Position numbers and translations under genes: made by a program. Below are positions 7,878 through 14,344 of a stretch of DNA of 35,544 bases, one piece after another. Below the pieces are notes generated by a model. It was not told the origin of the DNA, searched no databases, and was given only the letters and a program-made list of their open reading frames with translations. Within the stretch, counting starts at the first letter, position 1. Each line of letters begins with the position of its first letter. Location: assembly GCA_019635575.1 (NCBI GenBank), contig JAHBZF010000024.1, positions 1 through 35,544 of the forward strand, read 5' to 3'. The DNA comes from Pseudolabrys sp. (lineage in GTDB: Bacteria > Pseudomonadota > Alphaproteobacteria > Rhizobiales > Xanthobacteraceae).

Positions 7878-8863
7878 GGCGTCTCCCGGATGACGCGGCG
7901 GCCGACCTTGTCGGCATCCGACTGGCCGCGGAACTTATGGATGAGGCCGAGGATGCCGTTCGGCGCGATGATGACGAAGCCGGTCAGCAGCAGACCGACA
8001 ATCAGCAGGTTGACTGCCGAGGAGATCGTTACGGTGGCGACCTGCTGCAGCGTGCCGAGCACGACGGCGCCGATCAGCGGCCCGACCCAGCTCGTGGTGC
8101 CGCCGATCATCGGCATGGCGATGGAGTTCACGGCGTATTCGAGGCCGAACGCGGACGACGGCTGCAGATAGCCGATGTAGTAGGGGAATGGCGCGCCGGC
8201 CATGCCCATCAGCGCGCCGGACAATGTCGTCGCCATCAGCTTGAGCCGCAGCGTCGGCACGCCGCACGCTTCCGCCGCTACTTCATCGTCGCGGATGGTG
8301 GCAAAGCCGAAGCCGAGCCGCGAGCGCTCGACGATACGCGCCACGGTCAGCGCGCAGACGGCGAGGATCAGCATCAGCCCGAACAGGTATTCGATATAGG
8401 GGATTTGCAGGCTGCCGATCTCCAGCATGTTCGGCCGGATGATATAGGCGCCGCGCGAACCGCCGACGAAATCCCAGTTGACGATCAGTGTCTGCAGCAC
8501 GACCGCGAGCGCCAGCGTGGCGATGGCGAAAAACGCGCCGCGCAGCCGTAGCGTCAGATAGCCCATGCCGAGACCAACCAGGCCCGAAACGATGCCGCCG
8601 ACGATGATCAGCACCGGCACCGGCAACGGCGCCACTTTGTGCATCACCACCGAGGAATAGGCGCCCATGGCGAAGAACGCGGCCGAGCCGAAATTCACAT
8701 AGCCGGTATAGCCGCCGAGGATGTTCCAGCCGGTGGCGAGCACGACATATTGCAGCACCGTGTAGCCGGCGAAGAAGAAGTAGTCGTTCTTCAGATACAG
8801 GCCGAACGCGAACACGACCGCGGCGACGACGATCCAGACGAGAAAGAAGACCGGTGATTTCAC
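7874..8863 (-). CDS. livM: Liv-type ABC transporter permease, LivM
   Basis: This 329-residue membrane protein has about ten hydrophobic segments and the LivM signature region: W-N-I-L-G-G-Y-T-G-Y-V-N-F-G-S-A-A-F near residue 47 and R-L-R-G-A-F-F-A-I-A-T-L near 105. The cytoplasmic loop I-R-D-D-E-V-A-A-E-A-C-G contacts the ATPases. It forms the membrane channel together with LivH. The start is GTG at 8863, with GAGGC six bases upstream, and lies 12 bases after the livH stop. The charged tail H-K-F-R-G-Q-S-D-A-D-K-V-G-R-R is typical of the inner face. Substrates of related systems range from branched-chain amino acids to aromatic acids and amides, so the family alone does not fix the ligand. 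Confidence 0.92.
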   Translation of the reverse strand: MKSPVFFLVWIVVAAVVFAFGLYLKNDYFFFAGYTVLQYVVLATGWNILGGYTGYVNFGSAAFFAMGAYSSVVMHKVAPLPVPVLIIVGGIVSGLVGLGMGYLTLRLRGAFFAIATLALAVVLQTLIVNWDFVGGSRGAYIIRPNMLEIGSLQIPYIEYLFGLMLILAVCALTVARIVERSRLGFGFATIRDDEVAAEACGVPTLRLKLMATTLSGALMGMAGAPFPYYIGYLQPSSAFGLEYAVNSIAMPMIGGTTSWVGPLIGAVVLGTLQQVATVTISSAVNLLIVGLLLTGFVIIAPNGILGLIHKFRGQSDADKVGRRVIRETP

Positions 8864-8875
8864 GGCTGCCTCGCT

Positions 8876-9751
8876 TTATCGGCCGAACAGGCCTTGCGGC
8901 CGGAATGCGAGGGTGAGCAGCAGGAAGCCGAACGCCACGGCCGGCGCCCATGAGGGGCCGTAGAAGGTGGCGGTGAGGCTTTCCATGACGCCAAGCAGCA
9001 TCGCGCCGATCAGCGTCCCCGGCAGGCTCTGCATGCCACCGAGTACGCAGATCGCGAACACACGGCCGATATATTCACGGCCGACGGAGGGTTCGACCGG
9101 CTGGATCACGATCAGCAGCGCGCCGGCGATCGAGGCGGTGGCGATCGAGATGCCGAAGGCGATGCGCTTGATCTTGATCGGATCGGCGGCGACGAATTTC
9201 AGCGCGTGCTGGTCCTGCGCCACCGCCATGATGGCGCGGCCGGTGAAGGTGCGGCTGAAATAGACGATCAGGCCGAGGACGAGCAGCAGCGCCACCACGC
9301 AGGGCACCAGCATGCGCAGCGGAATATCGACGAAGCCGAAGTGCAGCGTGGTGTCGATATAGGGCGTGTGCACGTAGCGATAGTCGACGCCGAACACCAG
9401 GATCAGCACCACCTCTGTGATGAACAGGAGGCCGAAGAAGAAGGCGAGGCCGCGCAGCGCCTCCTGCCCGAACTTCTCGAACGAGGAATAGTAGAGCTGG
9501 TACACCGACATGCCGAGCGCGAAGAACGCCGGCAGCGCTACCACACTCGCCAGGATCGGGTCGATGCCGAAGCTCACATTGAGCAGATAGGCGATGTAGG
9601 AGCCGAGAATGACGAAGGCGGGGTGCGCGATGTTGACGATGTCGAGAATGCCGAACGAGATCGAAATGCCGATCGTCACCGCGGCATAAAACCCCCCGAG
9701 CAGAATCCCGGCAATGATCGCGTTGATGAAGAGATCGGTCGTTACGCCCAT
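8876..9751 (-). CDS. livH: Liv-type ABC transporter permease, LivH
   Basis: This 291-residue permease has about eight membrane segments and the LivH signature: G-G-F-Y-A-A-V-T-I-G-I-S-I-S-F-G followed by I-V-N-I-A-H-P-A-F. The C-terminal landmarks are G-G-M-Q-S-L-P-G-T-L-I-G-A and A-F-R-P-Q-G-L-F-G-R. It pairs with LivM to form the transmembrane channel. The start is uncertain. ATG at 9751 (M-G-V-T-T-D-L-F-I) matches the family's length, but no good ribosome site precedes it. The frame stays open to 9898, which would add 49 non-membrane residues unlike LivH. It is the first gene of the four-gene core operon. The second binding-protein gene lies upstream on the same strand, separated by a terminator. 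Confidence 0.9.
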   Translation of the reverse strand: MGVTTDLFINAIIAGILLGGFYAAVTIGISISFGILDIVNIAHPAFVILGSYIAYLLNVSFGIDPILASVVALPAFFALGMSVYQLYYSSFEKFGQEALRGLAFFFGLLFITEVVLILVFGVDYRYVHTPYIDTTLHFGFVDIPLRMLVPCVVALLLVLGLIVYFSRTFTGRAIMAVAQDQHALKFVAADPIKIKRIAFGISIATASIAGALLIVIQPVEPSVGREYIGRVFAICVLGGMQSLPGTLIGAMLLGVMESLTATFYGPSWAPAVAFGFLLLTLAFRPQGLFGR

Positions 9752-9950
9752 GCGATTGCAACCGGCGGGTTTTGCAGTGCCTGCGACATGCGGTGTGGGT
9801 TGCATGCGTGACAGACAATCGCTCCGGGCCGGCTGTTCCCCCCTCAGGTTCTTGTCGGAAGCCGGTGTCATCCATGTAACCGCGAACTGGGCGGCCACGG
9901 AAGCCCGGCATTTGCAGCGTACTTTGCAGGAACGCCATCAGCTTGGCTAG
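9752..9950. other. Intergenic region upstream of livH
   Basis: No gene is supported here. The leftward open frame continues from livH to 9898, but its translation has no LivH-like or membrane character. The leftward promoter of the livHMGF operon would be expected in this stretch; no convincing pair of promoter boxes was found by eye. A terminator for the upstream binding-protein gene follows at 9954. Confidence 0.5.
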
Positions 9951-9953
9951 TCA

Positions 9954-9988
9954 TAAAAGCGGAGGCGCGACAATGTCTCGCCTCCGCT
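9954..9988 (-). terminator. Intrinsic terminator of the second binding-protein gene
   Basis: A 10-bp perfect stem (AGCGGAGGCG at 9958-9967, CGCCTCCGCT at 9979-9988) is followed on the minus strand by four T and then A (the plus strand shows TAAAA at 9954-9958). It lies about 55 bases after the stop of the leftward binding-protein gene and before the livH operon. This suggests the binding protein is transcribed at a different level from the permease genes. Confidence 0.82.
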
Positions 9989-10003
9989 ATTGTTGTTCAC
10001 CGT

Positions 10004-10037
10004 ACAGTTTCGGACAACAGTCCAACAGTTTCGGACA
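10004..10037. repeat. Two direct copies of a 13-bp motif after the binding-protein stop
   Basis: The 13-mer ACAGTTTCGGACA occurs at 10004-10016 and again at 10025-10037, a 21-bp period (two helical turns). The spacing sequence ACAGTCCA repeats part of the unit. The pair sits between the terminator at 9988 and the stop codon at 10043. It could be a protein-binding site, a remnant of a mobile sequence, or chance; nothing else in the window matches it by eye. Confidence 0.7.
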
Positions 10038-10042
10038 GGGCC

Positions 10043-11311
10043 TTATTTCGACTGGAACGGCTCCTTGACGTCGCCGGTTTTGAACTGCGGCGGATACAGG
10101 ATCACGTAGGGGTCCGGCTTGCGGAACTGATCGAGGCCGTTACCGACGATGTTGCGGTACTGCACCATCAGCACGCGCGGCTTTTCCCACTCGCCGTTGG
10201 GCGCAAATTTCACGTCGCCGACCACCGTCGTGAAGGTGTTGTCGTGCAGGGTCTTCGCCAGCGCCTTCTGGTCGAGCGAGCCGGTTTTGGTCACTGCCTG
10301 GCCCATCACCTCCATCGCCGCATAGATAAACGGCGGCACATAGAGGCCGAGCGGATCGACGCCCTGGCCCACCGCCTTGGCCTGATAGGCCGCGACAAAT
10401 TCCTCGATGCCGGGGAATTTCACGGTCGGCGCCGGCACGTAAAGCTCGTAGCCGAGCATATTATTGATCAGCGGTCCGAGCTGGGTCTTGATCGCGGCGA
10501 ACTGCAGGCCCACCGGGCCGCCGCCGATCAGCCGCGTCTTCAGGCCGATCTCATGGATGCTGCGGGTGATGCCCACCGTATCGGTGGGATAGGACGCGAG
10601 GAACACGAGATCGGGTTGCGACGCCTGCACCGCGCGCACGATCGGCGCGAAGTCCACCGTGCTCGGCGGGTAGGAGCGGTCGTAGACGATCTTGAGGCCC
10701 ATCTCCTTGGCGATCTTGCGCGCGGAATCGGCATTGACCTTGCCGAACTCGGCATCGGCACCGACGATCGCAACGCTCTTCGGCGCGGGGTTCAGCGTCT
10801 TGGCGACCGCAAAGAACGCATCGGGGATGGTCTCGGCCGACTTCGGCCCCATCGGCATGATCTGGAAATAGCGGTCGTAGTTGAACTGGTCGTTCACGCC
10901 GACGCCGAACAGGCCCATATAGGTGAAGCCCTTCTGCATCACGATCGGCATCGCCGGCGCCATCAGGTTCGTCCCGTATGGCGAGACAAGCAGGTCGACT
11001 TTGTCGACGTCGATCAGCTTGGTGTAGATGCCCGGCACGGTGTTCGGGTTGCTCTGGTCGTCGTAGTGCACGAGCTGCACCTGCCGGCCGAGCAGGCCGC
11101 CGGCGGCGTTGACCTTCTCCTGCCACATCTGCATCGCCAGCAGCGCCGCCTTGCCGTTGGCGGCAAGTCCGCCGGACAGCGCCATGCTGAAGCCGATCTT
11201 GATCGGGTCGGCGGCGTGCGCGGGTCCACTTGCAAACAGCGCAACGGCGGCAGCGGCGGTGAGCAATGCTCGCCGCGTCGGCCGGAACAAGGTTTGAACC
11301 ATTCCGTTCAT
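10043..11311 (-). CDS. Periplasmic substrate-binding protein of a branched-chain amino-acid-type ABC transporter (copy 2)
   Basis: This 422-residue protein is a second LivK/HAAT-family binding protein. Its leader contains T-R-R-A-L-L-T followed by an alanine-rich core and a G-P-A-H-A-A-D cleavage site near residue 33; the twin Arg leaves Tat export possible. The mature protein begins I-K-I-G-F-S-M-A-L-S-G-G-L. It aligns along its whole length with copy 1 at 4502-5773, sharing Y-D-D-Q-S-N-P, T-V-P-G-I-Y-T-K-L, G-L-K-I-V-Y-D and Y-P-P-S-T, at about half the residues by eye. The start at 11311 has a GAGGAGG ribosome site 7-10 bases upstream. It lies upstream of the livHMGF core on the same strand, downstream of the hydrolase and cupin genes, and is probably the core's main partner. 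Confidence 0.93.
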   Translation of the reverse strand: MNGMVQTLFRPTRRALLTAAAAVALFASGPAHAADPIKIGFSMALSGGLAANGKAALLAMQMWQEKVNAAGGLLGRQVQLVHYDDQSNPNTVPGIYTKLIDVDKVDLLVSPYGTNLMAPAMPIVMQKGFTYMGLFGVGVNDQFNYDRYFQIMPMGPKSAETIPDAFFAVAKTLNPAPKSVAIVGADAEFGKVNADSARKIAKEMGLKIVYDRSYPPSTVDFAPIVRAVQASQPDLVFLASYPTDTVGITRSIHEIGLKTRLIGGGPVGLQFAAIKTQLGPLINNMLGYELYVPAPTVKFPGIEEFVAAYQAKAVGQGVDPLGLYVPPFIYAAMEVMGQAVTKTGSLDQKALAKTLHDNTFTTVVGDVKFAPNGEWEKPRVLMVQYRNIVGNGLDQFRKPDPYVILYPPQFKTGDVKEPFQSK

Positions 11312-11380
11312 TGTCGTGTCCTCCTCTGAAGCCGGTCCCACACCGGCAGGGTTGTTGGCAGCAGAACGTCAGGCCATCAG

Positions 11381-12184
11381 TCAGGTTCTCAGTCTTCGGG
11401 CGATAACCGCGTCGTAGGCGTCCGGATTGAGAATGTGCGGGTAGTGGCCGCCGGTCGGCAGCGTCGCGACCTCGGCTTGCGGGTAGCGGTCGCGCACCGC
11501 TTGGCGCGAGGCCGGCGGAATGATCGGATCGTCGGCGCAATCGACGATCACCACCTGTGACGCGGGGATGCGCAGCGGCGGGCACAGCTTTGCGTCGATG
11601 ACGCCGAGAAAACGCGCGCGGAGATTTTCTGCACTCTGGCGGCCGGCGAGCATATCGAGCTGAATGCGCTTGAGTTCGCTCTCGGCGGCTTGCATCACGC
11701 GGCCGTGCCACGTCGCTTGCAGATCGGCGGCGGCGGTGGCGCGCACGAAATCCGGTGCGAACAACGGATTGGCGAACAGCTCGTCCGGCGTGACGAAGAT
11801 GTTGCCGAGAAACAGCGTCTCGACCCGCTGCGGATAAAGCAGCGCGAAGAACTGCGCCCAATAGCCGCCGAACGAGGAGCCGAGCACGCTCGCACGCGCG
11901 AGCCCGAGCGTGTCCATCAGCCGTGCGAGGCCGTCGGCGAGCGCGGTCGGATCAGGTTCGGCCGGATAGCTGACGGAAATAATGCGAAAACGATCGCCGA
12001 GCGCGGCGATCTGCTTGAAGAACATCTCGCAGGTGCCGACCGAACCCGGCAGCATGACCAGCACCGGTCCGTTGCCACCGGTGTCGATATACGGCCAGTC
12101 GACGGAATCGATCCGCGCGCTGCGGATCGCGGCGTCGAGATGCCACGGCTGTTCGGCCGTGACCGGGGATGGGTTACGCGACAT
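11381..12184 (-). CDS. Alpha/beta hydrolase, maspardin-like
   Basis: This 267-residue protein is an alpha/beta hydrolase with an apparently complete triad: nucleophile Ser104 in G-S-S-F-G, an Asp in D-C-A-D-D-P-I-I-P and the His in G-G-H-Y-P-H. The segment L-P-G-S-V-G-T-C-E-M-F-F-K-Q-I and the later S-F-G-G-Y-W-A-Q-F-F recall the eukaryotic maspardin (SPG21) group more than the common HGxG lipases. The GSSFG elbow resembles the maspardin GASLG elbow. It lies 20 bases downstream of the cupin gene and 69 bases upstream of the second binding-protein gene, all on the minus strand, so it probably belongs to the TetR-controlled operon. ATG at 12184 gives the family's length, although a ribosome site is not evident. 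It probably hydrolyses an ester, lactone or C-C bond of an imported compound. Confidence 0.85.
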   Translation of the reverse strand: MSRNPSPVTAEQPWHLDAAIRSARIDSVDWPYIDTGGNGPVLVMLPGSVGTCEMFFKQIAALGDRFRIISVSYPAEPDPTALADGLARLMDTLGLARASVLGSSFGGYWAQFFALLYPQRVETLFLGNIFVTPDELFANPLFAPDFVRATAAADLQATWHGRVMQAAESELKRIQLDMLAGRQSAENLRARFLGVIDAKLCPPLRIPASQVVIVDCADDPIIPPASRQAVRDRYPQAEVATLPTGGHYPHILNPDAYDAVIARRLRT

Positions 12185-12204
12185 ACGGGTGCAGGCGCGC
12201 GCGA

Positions 12205-12762
12205 TCAGCGCTTCCACGCGCCGGCGGCGACCAGTTCGTCGATCGCCTGATCGGTGAATTCCGCCTTCGGTCCGTTGCCGCCGATCACGAACATCAGGAT
12301 CGCTTCCTCGTTCGGATCGCCGGGCGTCACGTTTTCGAAGCGGCGCGCGCAACCGGGCGGGAACGACACCACGTCGAACGGGCCGGCGTCGACGGACTCG
12401 ACCTCGCCCTTCTCGTTGATCCAACTGCACCGCCATTTGCCCGTCATCGGGATGAAGGTCTCATTGGTATCGTGGTTGTGCATCATCGGACCGTTGCCGG
12501 GCTTGGCGCGGCAATAGCCGAGATTGAAGCCTTCGGAGACCGGGATCGCAGACATGCGCGCGGCGTCGTCGCCGACCGGGGAGGTGATCGCGCCGCCTTC
12601 GCCTTCCGGCGGCTGGAAACCGATCACGTTATAGAGCGTACGGATGCAGCCCTTCATCTTGCTGTCGGGAAGGCCGCCGTCCGAGCCCTTGAGGTCTTTG
12701 AAAAAAGCGACCCGCTTCATCATCTGGGCGCGGGGAAGGCCGGCGCGCGGCAACGTTTCCAT
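12205..12762 (-). CDS. Cupin-domain protein
   Basis: This 185-residue protein has one cupin barrel. Motif 1 reads H-N-H-D-T-N-E-T-F-I-P-M-T-G (His95, His97, Glu101), the usual metal-binding set. Motif 2, G-P-F-D-V-V-S-F-P-P-G-C-A-R-R-F, has Arg where the third His often lies, so metal binding may rest on fewer ligands. The first 90 residues are an N-terminal extension. Cupins of this kind include dioxygenases, isomerases and sensory proteins; the reaction here is unknown. The ATG has a GGGAGA ribosome site seven bases upstream. It is the first gene of a leftward set (cupin, hydrolase, binding protein) with a promoter and operator at 12803-12831, facing a TetR regulator gene. Confidence 0.85.
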   Translation of the reverse strand: METLPRAGLPRAQMMKRVAFFKDLKGSDGGLPDSKMKGCIRTLYNVIGFQPPEGEGGAITSPVGDDAARMSAIPVSEGFNLGYCRAKPGNGPMMHNHDTNETFIPMTGKWRCSWINEKGEVESVDAGPFDVVSFPPGCARRFENVTPGDPNEEAILMFVIGGNGPKAEFTDQAIDELVAAGAWKR

Positions 12763-12802
12763 GGAGCGTCTCCCTTGCTTGTGTGGCGGCTTGTTGGGAA
12801 TT

Positions 12803-12831
12803 ATTATTGATCAAATGATCAATAGCGTCAA
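12803..12831 (-). promoter_or_regulatory. Cupin-operon promoter with an operator in the spacer
   Basis: Read leftward, TTGACG (12826-12831) is a -35 box, followed by a 17-base spacer and AATAAT (12803-12808) as the -10 box. An 18-bp palindrome, ATTGATCA-AA-TGATCAAT on the plus strand (12806-12823), lies within the spacer and runs into the -10 box. Transcription would start about 35 bases before the cupin ATG. This is the textbook place for a repressor, and the divergent TetR gene is the obvious candidate. Confidence 0.78.
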
Positions 12832-12995
12832 GGGCCGTCGTTGCGGTGATTTTGGCGGGTCGGGATGTAGAATCGCCGTGTGCGTTGCACAAAATCCCGG
12901 TCCGCCGGAGCTCCCGTTTGGGAGTTGCGGAAAAACAAGGTGGGGAACGCCGCGCTCTGTTTCCGTGCGCGGATGAAACCCTTAAAGACAACGCC

Positions 12996-13703
12996 ATGAT
13001 GAGGACGCCGTCGAAGAAACGGTCAAAGACGAAGCCGCCGAAAATCGTGCGCGGCCGCGCCGCTGCGCCGTCGCGCAAGCGCATCCGTCTCGATCCCGAG
13101 CAGCGGAGCGGGCAGATCCTGCGCGGCGCGATCGCATTCTTCGCCGAGCGGGGCTTCGGTGGCCAGACGCGCGAACTGGCGCAGCAACTCGGCATTTCGC
13201 AGGGACTGCTCTACCGCTACTTCCCGACCAAGGAATCCCTGATTGAGCAGATTTACGAAGAACTGTTCGTCAAGCGATTCAAGCCGGAATGGGACGCGCT
13301 ATTGACGGACCGCAGCGTGCCGCTGCTGCGCCGGCTCACCGATTTCTATCGCGACTATTCCGAGATGCTGCACGATGACGAATGGGGCCGGATTTATCTC
13401 TATTCCGGTCTTGGCGGCTCGAGCATCGCGCGCCGTTTCGCGACCCATGTGACGCAGAGCATCTTCACTCGCGTCATCGATGAGCTGCGATACGATTGCG
13501 GTGCGCCGGGCGTCGCCGCGAAACCCATGAGCGAGCCTGAGGCTGAACTGATGTGGGGCCTGCACGGCAGCATCTTCTATATCGGTATCCGCAAATCGGT
13601 GTACCGGGTCGAGCCGCCGCGGGATATCGCCGGTACGGTGCGGCGCATGGTCGAGAATTTCTACGACAACGGTCGTGAACTGATGCGCGTTTCCGCATCC
13701 TGA
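12996..13703 (+). CDS. TetR/AcrR family transcriptional regulator
   Basis: This 235-residue protein has a TetR-type DNA-binding domain after a basic 30-residue leader rich in Lys and Arg. The helix-turn-helix covers about residues 57-76: T-R-E-L-A-Q-Q-L-G-I-S-Q-G-L-L-Y-R-Y-F-P, followed by T-K-E-S-L-I. The rest is the helical ligand-binding and dimer domain, of which little is conserved. The ATG at 12996 (with another at 12999) is chosen because the preceding frame lacks family homology; the ribosome site is weak. It is divergent from the cupin operon, whose promoter holds an 18-bp palindrome, so it probably represses that operon and releases it on binding a pathway compound. It may also control itself, since the operator is about 170 bases upstream of its own start. 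Confidence 0.9.
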   Translation: MMRTPSKKRSKTKPPKIVRGRAAAPSRKRIRLDPEQRSGQILRGAIAFFAERGFGGQTRELAQQLGISQGLLYRYFPTKESLIEQIYEELFVKRFKPEWDALLTDRSVPLLRRLTDFYRDYSEMLHDDEWGRIYLYSGLGGSSIARRFATHVTQSIFTRVIDELRYDCGAPGVAAKPMSEPEAELMWGLHGSIFYIGIRKSVYRVEPPRDIAGTVRRMVENFYDNGRELMRVSAS

Positions 13704-13728
13704 GACTTGAAGAGGGGCGTGGCCCTCA

Positions 13729-13780
13729 CCGCGTCATGCCTGAGCAAGTCCATGCCTGAGCAGATCCAGGCATGACGCGG
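13729..13780. repeat. Long palindromic repeat/terminator after the TetR gene
   Basis: A 14-bp perfect inverted repeat (CCGCGTCATGCCTG at 13729-13742, CAGGCATGACGCGG at 13767-13780) encloses a 24-base loop. The loop holds another copy of CATGCCTGAGCA, directly repeated from the left arm. An AAAA tract follows on the right, giving a T tract for leftward transcription. It lies between the convergent TetR and cupin genes and resembles the GCATGACG-type REP palindromes of Bradyrhizobium relatives. It probably ends transcription from both sides. Confidence 0.82.
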
Positions 13781-13824
13781 AAAATTCTGCGAACCATCGC
13801 ACCGGCGATCGATGCCGCTCAATC

Positions 13825-14271
13825 TCACGCCGCCTGCGCGGTGACGCCGGCGGGAAGCGGCAGCGGCTTGTTGGCGCTCTGCTTCGTTTCCACCGTCATG
13901 AAGATCATGTCGGTGTCGCCGATATTGGTGAGATCGTGCACCTTATATTCGCCAGGGCCGTAGGTTTCGTGCCGCGTCTCGCCGGGCTGATAAGTGTATT
14001 CCACCGTGCTGCCGTCATGCACATGCTGGCGGCCGCGGCCGCCGTTCACCGAGGTCCAGAAATAATCGAGCACATGTCGGTGAAAACCGATCCGCTCGCC
14101 GGGCGCGAGCTTGATCATCCACACGCGGAGCTTTTCGTTCTCGGACAGAAGTCGCGAGCCGACGCAGGGATTGGGATTGTTCGCCTCGCGCGCGAATTCG
14201 GCCTGCAACTCCGCGGACCACGGTGCGTGATCCTTCGTCAGCGCCGCCTTGTCGGACATGGTCATCGCCAT
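13825..14271 (-). CDS. Small cupin-fold protein
   Basis: This 148-residue protein forms a single cupin barrel. Around residue 60 it reads L-A-P-G-E-R-I-G-F-H-R-H-V-L-D-Y, with His64 and His66 as likely metal ligands. A later strand, Y-G-P-G-E-Y-K-V-H-D-L-T-N-I-G, has the motif 2 pattern with a His. The middle segment Y-T-Y-Q-P-G-E-T-R is also typical. The start at 14271 has GGAGGG seven bases upstream; the much longer open frame to 14631 runs antisense through the divergent monooxygenase gene and is rejected. It may act on, or sense, the same compound as the monooxygenase from which it diverges across 73 bases. No specific reaction can be assigned. Confidence 0.8.
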   Translation of the reverse strand: MAMTMSDKAALTKDHAPWSAELQAEFAREANNPNPCVGSRLLSENEKLRVWMIKLAPGERIGFHRHVLDYFWTSVNGGRGRQHVHDGSTVEYTYQPGETRHETYGPGEYKVHDLTNIGDTDMIFMTVETKQSANKPLPLPAGVTAQAA

Positions 14272-14344
14272 CGGCTTTCCCTCCAACAGTGTGTTGCTGC
14301 ATACTATAGCAGAGCGGCATCGGCCGCGACATGACGGGTCCGCG

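Noticed and set aside
9752-9898. N-terminal extension of LivH to the start at 9898
   Set aside because: The extra 49 residues are polar and unlike any LivH start; the ATG at 9751 gives the family's normal length.
10244-11329. Rightward open frame (361 codons) antisense to the second binding-protein gene
   Set aside because: Same low-complexity His/Arg/Asp-rich composition; the opposite strand carries a recognised protein.
14272-14344. Short inverted repeat TGCT..AGCA with TATAGT between the cupin and monooxygenase genes as an operator
   Set aside because: Arms are only four bases and no regulator gene is adjacent; TATAGT alone is too weak to call a promoter.
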